A stretch of 64,000 bases of DNA from Streptomyces sp. DH37 (GTDB taxonomy: Bacteria > Actinomycetota > Actinomycetes > Streptomycetales > Streptomycetaceae). Numbering within the stretch: the stretch's first letter is position 1; each line of letters begins with the position of its first letter. A model generated the notes under the pieces. That model searched no databases and was not told the DNA's origin. It was given only the letters and a program-made list of their open reading frames with translations. Positions 16,954-27,070 of the stretch are shown one piece after another. The position numbers and the translations under genes are program-made. The stretch spans positions 186,001 to 250,000 of the forward strand of contig NZ_JARVKV010000001.1 of assembly GCF_029813835.1 (NCBI RefSeq). Direction: 5' to 3'.

Positions 16954-18018
16954 ATGCGCATCGTGGTCACCGGGGCGACCGGGAACATCGGCTCCGCCGT
17001 CGTACGACGTCTGCGTGCCGAGGGCGGGCACGACCTCGCCGGCGTGGTCCGGCGGGTGCCCGAGGGCCCCGACGGCCGCGGCGTCCACTGGTACCCGGCC
17101 GACCTCAGCACCGAGTCCTGCCACGAGACGCTCGTCGAGGCGTTCGACGGCGCGGACGCGGTCGTCCACCTGGCGTGGGGCTTCCAGCCGTCCCACGACC
17201 TCGTCTACCTCGCCGAACTCGGCATCGGCGGCACCCGCCGGGTGCTCCGGGCCGTCACCGAGACCGGCGTCCCCCATCTGGTCCACATGTCCTCGGTCGG
17301 CGCCTACTCACCGAAGAAGGACGACCGCCCGGTCGACGAGTCCTGGCCCACCGGGGGCGTGCCCACCTCGCGCTACAGCCGGCACAAGTCGGCGGCCGAG
17401 CGCCTCCTCGACCGGCACGAGGCCTCCGGCGCCGGCACGCTCGTCACCCGCCTCCGGCCGGGGATCGTCGGGCGGCGCGCCGCCGGCAGCTCCCTGCTCC
17501 GGTACGGGGTGCCCGCCCCCGTGCCCGCCAGGGCGCTCGGCCTGCTGCCGGTCCTGCCGATGGACCGGCGGCTGACCATCCCGATGGTCCACACCGACGA
17601 CGTCGCCGAGGCGATCGCCGCGGTGCTCCACCGGCGCGCGGCAGGGCCGTTCAACCTCGCCGCCGACACGCCCGTGACCGCGGCGGTCATCGCGGACGCG
17701 CTCGGTGCCAGGCTGGTGCACGTGCCCTCCCCGGTGGTGCGCGCCGCCATGTCGGCCGCCTGGCACGCGCGCCTGCAGCAGGTCGACACCGGGTGGCTCG
17801 ACATGGGCTTCGCGCTCCCGACGCTGGACACGACCCGTGCGCGCGCCGAACTCGACTGGGCCCCGACCAAGGACGGCCCGGACGTGCTCGCCGAGGTGGT
17901 CGAGGGCATGAGGGAGGCCGCGTCCGGCGGGACGCCCGTGCTGCGCCCGCGCACCGTGCTCGGCGCGCTCGGCGACGCGATCCGCCGCGGGCCGGTCGCG
18001 GTGCGGCGCCGCCCGTGA
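16954..18018 (+). CDS. NAD-dependent epimerase/dehydratase family (extended SDR)
   Basis: A 354-residue extended short-chain dehydrogenase. The NAD(P) motif is VVTGATGNIGSAVVRRL (G-x-x-G-x-x-G) at the very start, which supports the ATG at 16954. The catalytic Ser is in LVHMSSVGAYSP and a Tyr-Lys pair in SRYSRHKSAAERLL matches Y-x3-K. The C-terminal substrate domain is typical. It is the first of six genes joined by short overlaps; the next starts on this stop codon. It may oxidise or reduce a hydroxyl or sugar of the cluster's product. Exact role unknown. Confidence 0.85.
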   Translation: MRIVVTGATGNIGSAVVRRLRAEGGHDLAGVVRRVPEGPDGRGVHWYPADLSTESCHETLVEAFDGADAVVHLAWGFQPSHDLVYLAELGIGGTRRVLRAVTETGVPHLVHMSSVGAYSPKKDDRPVDESWPTGGVPTSRYSRHKSAAERLLDRHEASGAGTLVTRLRPGIVGRRAAGSSLLRYGVPAPVPARALGLLPVLPMDRRLTIPMVHTDDVAEAIAAVLHRRAAGPFNLAADTPVTAAVIADALGARLVHVPSPVVRAAMSAAWHARLQQVDTGWLDMGFALPTLDTTRARAELDWAPTKDGPDVLAEVVEGMREAASGGTPVLRPRTVLGALGDAIRRGPVAVRRRP

Positions 18019-18851
18019 CCGCCGGCTCCGCCCCGGCGCGCCCCGGACCGCCGCCCGCGCTCGCGCTGCTCGCCGCCGCCCACGGCGGGCCCGCCCTGGC
18101 GGTCGCCGCCATCGCGGGCCTGCTCGCGCTCCGCGGCGACCTGCGCCCGCTCGACGCCGCCGTCGTCACCGGGGCGGTGCTCACCGGCCAGCTCACCATC
18201 GGCTGGGGCAACGACCTGCGCGACCTCCCCCGCGACCGCGCCGTCGGCCGCACCGACAAGCCGCTGGCCACCGGAGCCCTCCCGGTCGGCCGGGTGGTGC
18301 GCGCCCTGGTGGCGGCCGCGCTCGCCTGCCTCGTGCTGTCCGCGCTCGCCGGCTGGCGCAGCGCGCTGGTCAACGTCGTCCTGGTCACCGGGGCGGGCCA
18401 CGTCTACAACCTCGGGCTCAAGGCGACCGCGTGGTCCTGGGTGCCGTACGCCGGGGCCTTCGGGGCGCTGCCCTCGGCCGTCACCCTCGCCGGCCCCTCC
18501 CCGGCCTGGGCGCCCCTGTGGACGACCGGCGCCGGGGCCGCGCTCGGCGTCGGGGCGCATCTGCTCAACACGCTGCCCGACCTGGCCGACGACGAGCGCA
18601 CCGGCGTCCGCGGCCTGCCGCACCGGATCGGCGAACGCCCCTCGCGCGTCCTGGCCGCCGTGCTGCTGCCCGCCGCCTCGCTGCTCGCCGTGCTCGGTCC
18701 CGCCGGGACCCCTCCGGCGTGGGCGTGGGTGGTCCTCGCGCTGGTGGCCGTCCTCGCGGCGCTCACGCTGGCCGCCCGCGGGCGCACCCCCTTCCGGGCC
18801 GCGGTGGCCATCGCCCTGCTCGACGTCATGCTGCTCGTGGCGGCCGGCTGA
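18015..18851 (+). CDS. UbiA family prenyltransferase
   Basis: A 278-residue integral membrane protein with about eight hydrophobic helices. The first Asp-rich motif is NDLRDLPRDRAVGRTDKPLATG (N-D-x-x-D-x3-D type) and the second is PDLADDERTGVRGLPHRIG. UbiA enzymes transfer prenyl groups from polyprenyl diphosphates to aromatic or other acceptors in the membrane. The start GTG overlaps the previous stop (GTGA) and its own stop overlaps the next ATG, which argues for one operon with coupled translation. A type III PKS downstream could supply the acceptor. Confidence 0.9.
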   Translation: MTAGSAPARPGPPPALALLAAAHGGPALAVAAIAGLLALRGDLRPLDAAVVTGAVLTGQLTIGWGNDLRDLPRDRAVGRTDKPLATGALPVGRVVRALVAAALACLVLSALAGWRSALVNVVLVTGAGHVYNLGLKATAWSWVPYAGAFGALPSAVTLAGPSPAWAPLWTTGAGAALGVGAHLLNTLPDLADDERTGVRGLPHRIGERPSRVLAAVLLPAASLLAVLGPAGTPPAWAWVVLALVAVLAALTLAARGRTPFRAAVAIALLDVMLLVAAG

Positions 18852-20032
18852 TGGCGCCCGCGCCCGCCCGCTGGGACCTCGTGGTGGTCGGCGCCGGACC
18901 GGCCGGCGCCGCCGCCGCCCTGGGCGCGCTGCGCGCCGACGCGAGCCTGCGCGTCGCCCTCCTGGACCGGGCGGACTTCCCGCGGGACAAGGCCTGCGGC
19001 GACGGGGTGGCCCCGCACGTCCTCGACCTCCTCGCCGAGGTCGGCGTCACCGGTCTCGTCGACGACCGGGTCCCGGTCGAACGCCTCCGCCTCGGCCGGG
19101 GCGGCCTGGCCGCCGAGCGGCGGATGGCCCGCCCGGCGTGGGTGGTGCCGCGCCGGGTCCTCGACGCCCGGCTGGTCGACGCCGCGGTCACCGCCGGCGC
19201 CCGGCTCCTGCGGCACCGGGTCCGCGACCTGAGGCAGCACACCGACGCGGTGGTCCTGGACGAGGAGATCTCCGCCGCGGTCGTCGTCGGCGCCGACGGC
19301 GCCCACTCGGCCGTCCGGCGCGCGCTCGGCCGCCCCCGCGGCCCGGCGGCCCTGGCGCTGCGCGGCTACGCCCCGGTCGCGCCCGGGCGGCGCGGCGCAC
19401 AGGTCATCGAGTTCGGCATCCGCCACCAGCCGTCGTACGCCTGGTCCTTCGACCGCGGTGACGGCCACGCGAACGTCGGGTACGGCGAGGTCCTCCGCGA
19501 GGACCGGCCGGCGCCGACCCGCGCCCAGCTGCTCGAGCGACTGGAGGCGCTCCTGCCCGGCGCGGCCGAGGGCGGGCGGGACTGGGTCGGGCACCACCTG
19601 CCGCTCTCGACGGCGCGCTGGCGTCCTCCGGCCGGCCGCGTACTGCTCGCGGGCGACGCCGCCGGCCTGGTGAACCCGCTGACCGGCGAGGGCATCTACT
19701 ACGCGGTGGCCACCGGCATCGCGGCCGGCCGGGCCGCGGCCGAGGCCCGGCACGACGGACGACCCGAGCGGGCGGGCGAGCGGCACGCCCGCGCCACCCG
19801 CCGGATCCTGCTGCCCCACCTGCGCCACACCGCCCTGGCCGCCCGGCTCGCCCGCAGCGCGCGCGTCGTCGAGGCCGGGCTGCGCGCCTCGGCCGCCGAC
19901 CAGCGCGTCTTCGACGGCCTCGTCGAGCTCGGCCTCGCCCGGGGCCGGCTCACCCCCACCGTCGCGTTCGGCCTCGGCCGGGCGCTCGCCGTACCCACCC
20001 GTCCGACCGGCCGATCCCGGGAGCCAGCATGA
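18851..20032 (+). CDS. FAD-dependent reductase, geranylgeranyl reductase family
   Basis: A 393-residue flavoprotein. The FAD motif is LVVVGAGPAGAAAALGAL, followed by DKACGDGVAPHVLDLL, the segment typical of geranylgeranyl reductases, and the second FAD motif GRVLLAGDAAGLVNPLTGEGIYYA. Members saturate double bonds of prenyl chains, for example in menaquinone or archaeal lipids. Its position right after a UbiA prenyltransferase (1-nt TGATG overlap) suggests that it reduces the transferred prenyl group. A halogenase or hydroxylase role is less likely, as no W-x-W-x-I motif is seen. Confidence 0.85.
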   Translation: MAPAPARWDLVVVGAGPAGAAAALGALRADASLRVALLDRADFPRDKACGDGVAPHVLDLLAEVGVTGLVDDRVPVERLRLGRGGLAAERRMARPAWVVPRRVLDARLVDAAVTAGARLLRHRVRDLRQHTDAVVLDEEISAAVVVGADGAHSAVRRALGRPRGPAALALRGYAPVAPGRRGAQVIEFGIRHQPSYAWSFDRGDGHANVGYGEVLREDRPAPTRAQLLERLEALLPGAAEGGRDWVGHHLPLSTARWRPPAGRVLLAGDAAGLVNPLTGEGIYYAVATGIAAGRAAAEARHDGRPERAGERHARATRRILLPHLRHTALAARLARSARVVEAGLRASAADQRVFDGLVELGLARGRLTPTVAFGLGRALAVPTRPTGRSREPA

Positions 20033-21117
20033 CCATGCGCGTCCTCAGCGTCCGCGGCATCCTGCCCGAGCACCGCCACCGGCAGGAGGAGATCACCGAG
20101 TCCTTCGCCACCACGCTGGTCGAGGGCACGGTCGACCGCGGCGTCGTCGAGCGGCTCCACCGCAACGCGTGCGTCGAGACCCGGCACACCGTGCTCCCGC
20201 TGGAGGAGTACGCCCGGCTCGGGGACTTCGGCCGGTCGAATGACGTCTTCATCCGGGCCGGCGTCGAACTCGGCGGCCGCGCGGTCGTCGAGGCGCTCAA
20301 GGACGTCGGCCTCACGCCGGCCGACGTCGACTACATCGTGTCGTGCACGGTGACCGGCCTGGCCGTCCCCTCGCTCGAGGCCCGTGTCGCGGCGGAGATC
20401 GGGCTGCGCCCCGACGTGGTGCGCCTGCCCCTCGTCGGCCTCGGCTGCGTCGCCGGCGCGGCCGGCGTCGCCCGCCTGCACGACCTGCTGCGCGGCAGCC
20501 CGGACGCGGTCGCGGTGCTGATGTCGGTCGAACTGTGCTCGCTCACGCTCCAGCGCGACGACACCTCGGCGGCCAACCTCGTGGCCGGCGGCCTGTTCGG
20601 GGACGGCGCCGCGGCGGTGGTCGCCGTCGGCCCCGAGCACCCGCTGGCGCGGTCCGAGAACCCCGCCCGTCCCGAGGTGCTCGCCTCGCGCAGCCGTCTC
20701 TACCCCGACACGGAGCGGGCGATGGGCTGGGACGTCGGCTCCGGCGGGCTCAGGATCGTGCTCGACTCCTCGGTCCCCGACCTGGTGCGCCGGTACGTCG
20801 GCGACGACGTCCGCGGCTTCCTCGCCGACCACGGGCTGACCGGCGACGACATCGGCTGGTACGTCGCGCACCCCGGCGGCCCCAAGGTCCTGGAGGCCCT
20901 GCAGGAAGCGCTCGGGGTCGAGCGGGACGCCCTGGGGGTGACCTGGGACTCGCTGCGCCGGATCGGCAACCTGTCCTCCTCCTCGGTGCTGCACGTCATG
21001 GCGGACACGCTCGCCGACCACCCGCCCCGGCCCGGCTCCCACGGGCTCATGCTCGCCATGGGCCCGGGCTTCTGCTCCGAGCTCGTCCTCCTGCGCGCCC
21101 CGGGAGGCGAGAGGTGA
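20029..21117 (+). CDS. srsA: Type III polyketide synthase (alkylresorcinol synthase-like)
   Basis: A 362-residue chalcone/stilbene synthase-type enzyme. The catalytic triad is visible: C140 in LVGLGCVAGAAG, H281 in WYVAHPGGPKVLEAL and N314 in RRIGNLSSSSVLHV. The order with the next two genes (methyltransferase, FAD hydroxylase) is that of srsA-srsB-srsC of Streptomyces griseus, which makes methylated and hydroxylated alkylresorcinols (phenolic lipids). By analogy it would extend a long fatty acyl starter with malonyl units. It overlaps the preceding gene by ATGA. The symbol is given by synteny and family. Confidence 0.9.
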   Translation: MTMRVLSVRGILPEHRHRQEEITESFATTLVEGTVDRGVVERLHRNACVETRHTVLPLEEYARLGDFGRSNDVFIRAGVELGGRAVVEALKDVGLTPADVDYIVSCTVTGLAVPSLEARVAAEIGLRPDVVRLPLVGLGCVAGAAGVARLHDLLRGSPDAVAVLMSVELCSLTLQRDDTSAANLVAGGLFGDGAAAVVAVGPEHPLARSENPARPEVLASRSRLYPDTERAMGWDVGSGGLRIVLDSSVPDLVRRYVGDDVRGFLADHGLTGDDIGWYVAHPGGPKVLEALQEALGVERDALGVTWDSLRRIGNLSSSSVLHVMADTLADHPPRPGSHGLMLAMGPGFCSELVLLRAPGGER

Positions 21118-21632
21118 GCGGCGAGGTCCTGTTCACCGTCCTGGTCCTGGCCGTCGGCCTGGAGCGGGTCGCCGAACTCGTCGTGTCCAACCGCAACGCC
21201 GCCTGGAGCATCGCGCGGGGCGGCGTGGAGTCCGGGCGGGGCCACTACCCGTTCATGGTGGTGCTGCACACGGGCCTGCTCGCCGGAGCGCTCGTGGAGG
21301 TGTGGGTGCGGCGGCCGGACACCGCACCGGCCCTGGCCTGGTCCATGCTCGTCCTCGTCGCGGCCTCGCAGGCGCTGCGCTGGTGGTGCATCGCCACCCT
21401 GGGCCGGCAGTGGAACACCCGGGTGATCGTCGTGCCCGGCGCGCCCCGCGTGACCGGCGGCCCCTACCGCTGGATCCCCCACCCGAACTACGTCGCCGTC
21501 GTCGTCGAGGGGCTCGCGCTCCCGCTGGTGCACTCGGCCTGGATCACGGCGGCCGTCTTCACCACGCTGAACGGCTTCCTGCTCGCCACCCGCATCCGCG
21601 CCGAGGACGCCGCCCTGGCGCGGCTGGCCTGA
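21114..21632 (+). CDS. srsB: Isoprenylcysteine carboxyl methyltransferase (ICMT) family protein, SrsB-like
   Basis: A 172-residue membrane protein with about four hydrophobic segments and the ICMT signature TGGPYRWIPHPNYVAVVVEGLALPL near its C-terminus. In the srs operon of S. griseus the homologous SrsB methylates a hydroxyl of the alkylresorcinol. GTG overlaps the previous stop codon. It is followed ten bases later by the FAD hydroxylase gene. S-adenosylmethionine dependence is inferred from the family. Confidence 0.87.
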   Translation: MSGEVLFTVLVLAVGLERVAELVVSNRNAAWSIARGGVESGRGHYPFMVVLHTGLLAGALVEVWVRRPDTAPALAWSMLVLVAASQALRWWCIATLGRQWNTRVIVVPGAPRVTGGPYRWIPHPNYVAVVVEGLALPLVHSAWITAAVFTTLNGFLLATRIRAEDAALARLA

Positions 21633-21642
21633 GGGGGCGCGC

Positions 21643-22704
21643 ATGGACCTGCTCGTCGCCGGCGGGGGGCCGGCGGGGCTCGCCACGGCCCTGCACGCGG
21701 CCCGGGCGGGGCTCGACGTCGCCGTCTGGGAGCGGCGCGCCGGCACCGTCGACAAGGCGTGCGGCGAGGGCCTGATGCCGGGCGCCGTCGCCGCCCTGGC
21801 GGCACTCGGCGTGCACCCGCCGGGGCACGACCTGCGGGGCGTCCGGTACGTCGCCGGACCGCGCCGGGCCGAGGCCGGCTTCCGGGCGGGCCCGGGCCGC
21901 GGGGTGCGCCGCACGGTGCTGCACGCGGCGCTGCGCGAGGCGGTGCTGGCCGCGGGCGTGCGGGTGGAGCAGCGCACCGTGCGCCGTGTCGAGCAGGACG
22001 AGGACGGTGTGGTGGTCGACGGCACCCGTGCCGGCCACCTCGTCGCGGCCGACGGCCTGCACTCGCCGATCCGCCGGGCCCTGGGCCTGGACCGGCCGCA
22101 CCGGGTCCGCCCGCGGCACGGGCTGCGGCGCCACTACGCGCTCGCCCCCTGGAGCGACCACGTCGAGGTGCACTGGGCCCGCGACGCGGAGGCCTACGTG
22201 ACCCCGGTGGCCGACGACCTGGTGGGCGTCGCCGTGCTCACCACCGGCCGCGGACCGTACGACGACCACCTCGCCGCCTTCCCCGAGCTGCGGGAGCGGC
22301 TGGCCGCCGCCCGGTCCGCCGGACCGGTACGCGGGGCGGGCCCGCTCCGCCAGGGCGCGAGCGCGCGCACCGCCGGCCGGGTGCTGCTCGTCGGCGACGC
22401 CGCCGGATACGTCGACGCGCTGACCGGTGAGGGCATCGCGCTGGCGCTCGCGCAGGCGCCGGCGGCGGTGCGGGCGGTCGCCGGCGGCGACCCGGCGGCC
22501 TACGAGCGGCAGTGGCGGCGGATCACCCGCCGCTACCGCTGGCTGACCCACGCGCTCCTCGGCGCGACGAGGGCGCCCCTGGTCCGTGTGGCGCTGGTGC
22601 CCGCGGCGCAGCGGCTGCCGTGGCTGTTCTCCGCGGCCGTCGACGCCCTGGCGCGCCCGGCGGGGGAGCGCGCCCGGGCGGTGACGGGCCGGGGGAGCGG
22701 GTAG
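21643..22704 (+). CDS. srsC: FAD-dependent hydroxylase/monooxygenase, SrsC-like
   Basis: A 353-residue flavoprotein: FAD motif LLVAGGGPAGLATALHAARAG at the N-terminus, DKACGEGLMPGAVAAL next, and the second FAD motif GRVLLVGDAAGYVDALTGEGIALAL. In the srs pathway SrsC hydroxylates the resorcinol ring to a quinol/quinone. It belongs to the same broad superfamily as the reductase encoded at 18851, so the cluster holds two related flavoproteins. It is the last gene of the operon; a C-rich repeat follows. Confidence 0.85.
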   Translation: MDLLVAGGGPAGLATALHAARAGLDVAVWERRAGTVDKACGEGLMPGAVAALAALGVHPPGHDLRGVRYVAGPRRAEAGFRAGPGRGVRRTVLHAALREAVLAAGVRVEQRTVRRVEQDEDGVVVDGTRAGHLVAADGLHSPIRRALGLDRPHRVRPRHGLRRHYALAPWSDHVEVHWARDAEAYVTPVADDLVGVAVLTTGRGPYDDHLAAFPELRERLAAARSAGPVRGAGPLRQGASARTAGRVLLVGDAAGYVDALTGEGIALALAQAPAAVRAVAGGDPAAYERQWRRITRRYRWLTHALLGATRAPLVRVALVPAAQRLPWLFSAAVDALARPAGERARAVTGRGSG

Positions 22705-22726
22705 CCGGGGGGCGTCCCTGCGATCA

Positions 22727-22777
22727 CCCCGCCACCACACCCCGCCACCACCCCGCCACCACCCCGCCGCCACCCCG
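22727..22777. repeat. Short tandem repeat CCCCGCCACCA
   Basis: About four imperfect copies of an 11-bp unit between two convergent genes. It could be a slippage-prone spacer. No obvious hairpin forms. Confidence 0.6.
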
Positions 22778-22866
22778 CGCGGCGCACGCGGTTCACCGGC
22801 CGGCACCCCGGCGGCCTGCCGCCCGGCGGCGGACCGCCGGCCGCGGACACCCGTCCGGCCGGCCCG

Positions 22867-25026
22867 TCACCGCCCGGGCGACGCCCGGATGAGGAGCAGG
22901 GCGATGTCGTCGGCGCGCGGTGCGGGAGGCGTGGTGCTGCGGACGAGGTCGTCGGCGAGGGAGTCGAGGTCCCGCTGCCCGGCCCGCGCGAGCAGGTGGG
23001 CGAGGCGGGCGATGGCGTCGTCGATGTCGGTGCCGGGGGCTTCGACGAGGCCGTCGGTGTACAGGGCGAGCGTGGTACCGGGCGGCAGGGGGATCTCGAT
23101 GGTGGGGTAGTGGACGCCGGGGTCGATGCCCAGCAGCAGGCCCGGCGGCAGGCGCAGGACCTCGGCGCGGCCGTCGGGGTGGCGCAGCAGGGGAGGCGGG
23201 TGTCCGGCCGTGGCCAGGCGGGCGCGGTGGCGGGCCGTGTCGAGGTGGGCGTACAGGCAGCTGGTGAACAGACCGGGGTCGAGATCGGCCAGGAGGCGGT
23301 TGGTGCGGGCGAGGACGGCGCCGGGGGACGCGCCGGTGGTGGCGTGGGCGTGGACGGCGGTGCGGACCTGGCCCATGAGCGCGGCCGCGGTGGTGTTGTG
23401 GCCCTGGACGTCGCCGATGACGGCCGCCGTGTTCGCCTCGTCCAGGCGGATGAGGTCGTAGAAGTCGCCGCCGATCTCCATGCCGTAGGTGGCGGGCAGG
23501 TAGCGGGCGGCGACCTGGAGCCCCTTCGGGGCCGGCAGGTTGTGGGGCAGGAGGGCCTGCTGGAGGCCGTGGGCGAGTTCGTGCTTGGTGTCGTACAGGC
23601 GGGCGCGGTCCAGCGCCTGGGCGATCAGGCCGGCCAGGGAGGTGAGGACGGCGCGTTCCCCGGCGGTGAAGGTGTGGGGGCGGTCGTAGGAGATGACGCA
23701 GCAGCCCACGCCCCGCCCGGAGACGATCAGGGGCAGGAACGCCCAGGCCTGCTTGCCGCTGACCGCCGGCGACCGCGGGTAGGCGCGGGCGATCTCCCGG
23801 GGGTTGGCGAAGAAGGCGGGGACGCCGCTGGCCAGCGCGTGGCCGACGGGGGTGAGGTCGGTGTCCAGCGGCAGGCCGTCCAGGAGCTCGATGGCCTCGG
23901 GGGCGTAGCCGCGGTGCCCGGTGATCCTCAGCCGGTCGGCGTCGACGGCGGACATCACCATGCCCTGGGCGCCGAAGGCGGGCAGGACCTGGTCGGCGAC
24001 CAGGCCGATGACGTCCCGCACGCTGACGGTCTCGCTCAGCGCGGCCGCCAGGTGCATCAGCTGGTGGATCCGTCCCGCGGCGGCGGGCACGCTGACCGGG
24101 GAGGCGACGGCGGAGAACGGCGCGGCGGCCGGGCCGGGCGGGCCCGCGGCGGCGCGGCCGGGGGTGTGGCCGGGGGTGATCAGCGCGCTGATGCCGCTGT
24201 CGTCGGGATAGAGCCGGAAGTCCAGCCACCGGTCGGGCGGGAGCAGGACGGTGTAGGCGACGGGCTCCCGGCTGAGCACCGCGGCGCGGTAGTGGTCCTC
24301 GTAGACGGGGTCGTCCAGCCAGGGCAGCGACTGCCAGGGGACGGTGCCCAGCAGCCGGTCGGTGCTGCTTCCCAGCAGCTCGGCGGCGGCGGTGTTGAGG
24401 TAGGTGACACGCCCTTCCAGGTTCAGGGCGACGGTGCCGACGGGCAGCCGCTCGACGAGGTCGGCGGCCGCGAGCGCGGACTGCGCCGCGGGCGCGCCGG
24501 GATCGTTCACGGGGACCAGCCGCGGCTGGTCCGGGATGGTCGGGGGGCGGGCGGCGTGGTCCAGCAGGTGGGCGATGCGCCGGGCGCTGGAGGCGATGTG
24601 GCCCCGTTCGCGGCGGGTGAGGTGCGGGGGGCGGCCGGCGGACCACACCAGCAGCAGGGCGCCCCAGCGCCGGCGGGTGCCCTCGAGGGGGGCGGACGCG
24701 AGGGCGAACCGGTAGGGCAGGGCGGCCGCGGCACGCGGGTAGTCGCGGGCCATGTCCTCCTGGCCCGCCACCCACACCAGGCGGTTCTCGCGCACCGCGG
24801 CGGAGACCGGGCCGGCGACCACCAGGGGCAGCCGCCGCCACGGCGAGGCCGTCGCGGCCGGCACGCCGCACATCACCACCAGACCCAGCATCGGCTCGTC
24901 CCGCGCGAGCAGGTAGACGGCCCCGGCCGAGGCACCGGTCTGGCGCACGGTGGCGGCCAGCGCCCCGTCCACGGCCTCCTCGTCGCTCGATCGCCCATCA
25001 TGCCCATAGCTCACGTAAAGGGACAT
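22867..25026 (-). CDS. GAF/PAS sensor protein phosphatase (SpoIIE/PP2C type)
   Basis: A 719-residue signalling protein. A GAF-like domain (residues 20-150, ASAGAVYLLARDEPMLGLVVMCGV) is followed by a PAS domain (about 185-280, LPVGTVALNLEGRVTYLNTAAAELLG), a second GAF (about 315-460) and a C-terminal SpoIIE phosphatase. Metal-binding residues appear as MEIGGDFYDLIRLD, AAVIGDVQGHN, ALYTDGLVEAPG and ADDIALLLI. Such proteins dephosphorylate anti-sigma factor antagonists in stress or developmental switches. No anti-sigma gene is adjacent. The start at 25026 has no clear ribosome binding site; a GTG at codon 5 is possible. Confidence 0.88.
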   Translation of the reverse strand: MSLYVSYGHDGRSSDEEAVDGALAATVRQTGASAGAVYLLARDEPMLGLVVMCGVPAATASPWRRLPLVVAGPVSAAVRENRLVWVAGQEDMARDYPRAAAALPYRFALASAPLEGTRRRWGALLLVWSAGRPPHLTRRERGHIASSARRIAHLLDHAARPPTIPDQPRLVPVNDPGAPAAQSALAAADLVERLPVGTVALNLEGRVTYLNTAAAELLGSSTDRLLGTVPWQSLPWLDDPVYEDHYRAAVLSREPVAYTVLLPPDRWLDFRLYPDDSGISALITPGHTPGRAAAGPPGPAAAPFSAVASPVSVPAAAGRIHQLMHLAAALSETVSVRDVIGLVADQVLPAFGAQGMVMSAVDADRLRITGHRGYAPEAIELLDGLPLDTDLTPVGHALASGVPAFFANPREIARAYPRSPAVSGKQAWAFLPLIVSGRGVGCCVISYDRPHTFTAGERAVLTSLAGLIAQALDRARLYDTKHELAHGLQQALLPHNLPAPKGLQVAARYLPATYGMEIGGDFYDLIRLDEANTAAVIGDVQGHNTTAAALMGQVRTAVHAHATTGASPGAVLARTNRLLADLDPGLFTSCLYAHLDTARHRARLATAGHPPPLLRHPDGRAEVLRLPPGLLLGIDPGVHYPTIEIPLPPGTTLALYTDGLVEAPGTDIDDAIARLAHLLARAGQRDLDSLADDLVRSTTPPAPRADDIALLLIRASPGR

Positions 25027-25133
25027 TACGCCCGGTCCGTGGCGACCGCACGGAGCAGGCCCGGCGCATCTCCCCGCCGCGCTCCCGGACCCGCCGAGGG
25101 GCGGGGACGCGTCCTCCGGGCCGTCGGGTGCGG

Positions 25134-25954
<821 letters not shown>

Positions 25955-25958
<4 letters not shown>

Positions 25959-27070
25959 GGGGCCCTCCGGCTGGTGCTCCGCCGGGCGTCCCGGCGCATC
26001 AGCCACAGGAAGAACGGCCCGCCGCACAGGGCCGTCAGCACCCCGACGGGAATCTCCTGCGGAGCGGCGACGGTACGGGCCGCGATGTCGGCCCAGACCA
26101 GGAACACCGCTCCGGCCAGGGCGGCGGCCGGCAGGACGCGGCGGTGGTCACCGCCGGCGAACAGCCGCACGGTGTGCGGAAGCATCAGGCCGACGAAGCC
26201 GATGGGCCCGGCCGCGGCCACCAGGACACCGGTGACCAGGGACAGCAGGACGAACATCCGGGCGCGGAAGCGTGCCACGTCCAGCCCCATGGTGGTGGCC
26301 GCCTCCTCACCGGCCAGCAGCAGGTTCAGCGGGCGGGCCTGCACCAGCAGCAGCGCGACGGCCGCCACCAGGACGGCCGCGGGCAGCCAGAGGGTGCCCC
26401 AGCGCACCCCGCCGAGGCCGCCGAGCGTCCAGGCGAGGACCTCCCGCGCCTGGTTGCCCCGCTCGGCGGTCAGCAGCACCAGGTGGGTCGCGGCGGTCAG
26501 CACCGCCGCGACGGCGACCCCGGAGAGCACCAGCCGCACCGACGTGATCCGTCCTCCCGCCCGCGCGGTCACGTACACCAGCAGCAGGGTGAGGAGGGCG
26601 CCGGCGAACGCGGACACCGGCAGCGACAGGGGGCCGAAGAGGGCGACGCCGGAGACGATGACCAGCACCGCGCCCAGGGAGGCGCCCGAGGACACGCCCA
26701 GCAGGTACGGATCGGCGAGCGGATTGCGGACCAGCGCCTGCATGGCCGTGCCGACCACCGCCAGCCCGGCACCGGTCACGGCGCCCAGCAGGACGCGGGG
26801 GGCGCGCACGTCCAGCACGATGGTCTCGCGCGCCCGGGTCCAGTCCGCCTCCACCCAGCCGGCCCCCAGGTGGTGCGCGACGATGCCCCAGACCTGGCCG
26901 GGAGGGACGCGTACCGAGCCGATCGCCACCCCGGCCGTCAGCGAGACCAGCAGGAGCGCGCCGAGGAGCGCCAGGACCACCGGGTAGGGCGGGGGGCCGG
27001 GACGCTTCCTCCGCGCGGGGACGCCGGCCTCGGCCCCGGGGGCCTCCGGCGCCGCCGGGCGGGCCGTCAC
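25955..27070 (-). CDS. btuC: ABC transporter permease, FecCD family (BtuC-like)
   Basis: A 371-residue membrane protein with about ten hydrophobic helices. Conserved FecCD segments are RAPRVLLGAVTGAGLAVVGTAMQALVRNPLADPYLLGVSSGA, with the coupling-helix region later around GPIGFVGLMLPHTVRL. Two copies form the translocation channel. Its GTG overlaps the stop of the binding-protein gene and its stop overlaps the ATPase start, so the three are translationally coupled. Riboswitch context points to corrinoid import. Confidence 0.9.

Noticed and set aside
16614..18851. 745-residue plus-strand ORF as one protein
   Set aside because: Only its last 278 residues are UbiA; the rest is a shadow of the epimerase gene and upstream sequence.
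22727..22777. Repeat array considered as a CRISPR
   Set aside because: Units of 11 bp are directly adjacent without spacers and no cas genes are present.
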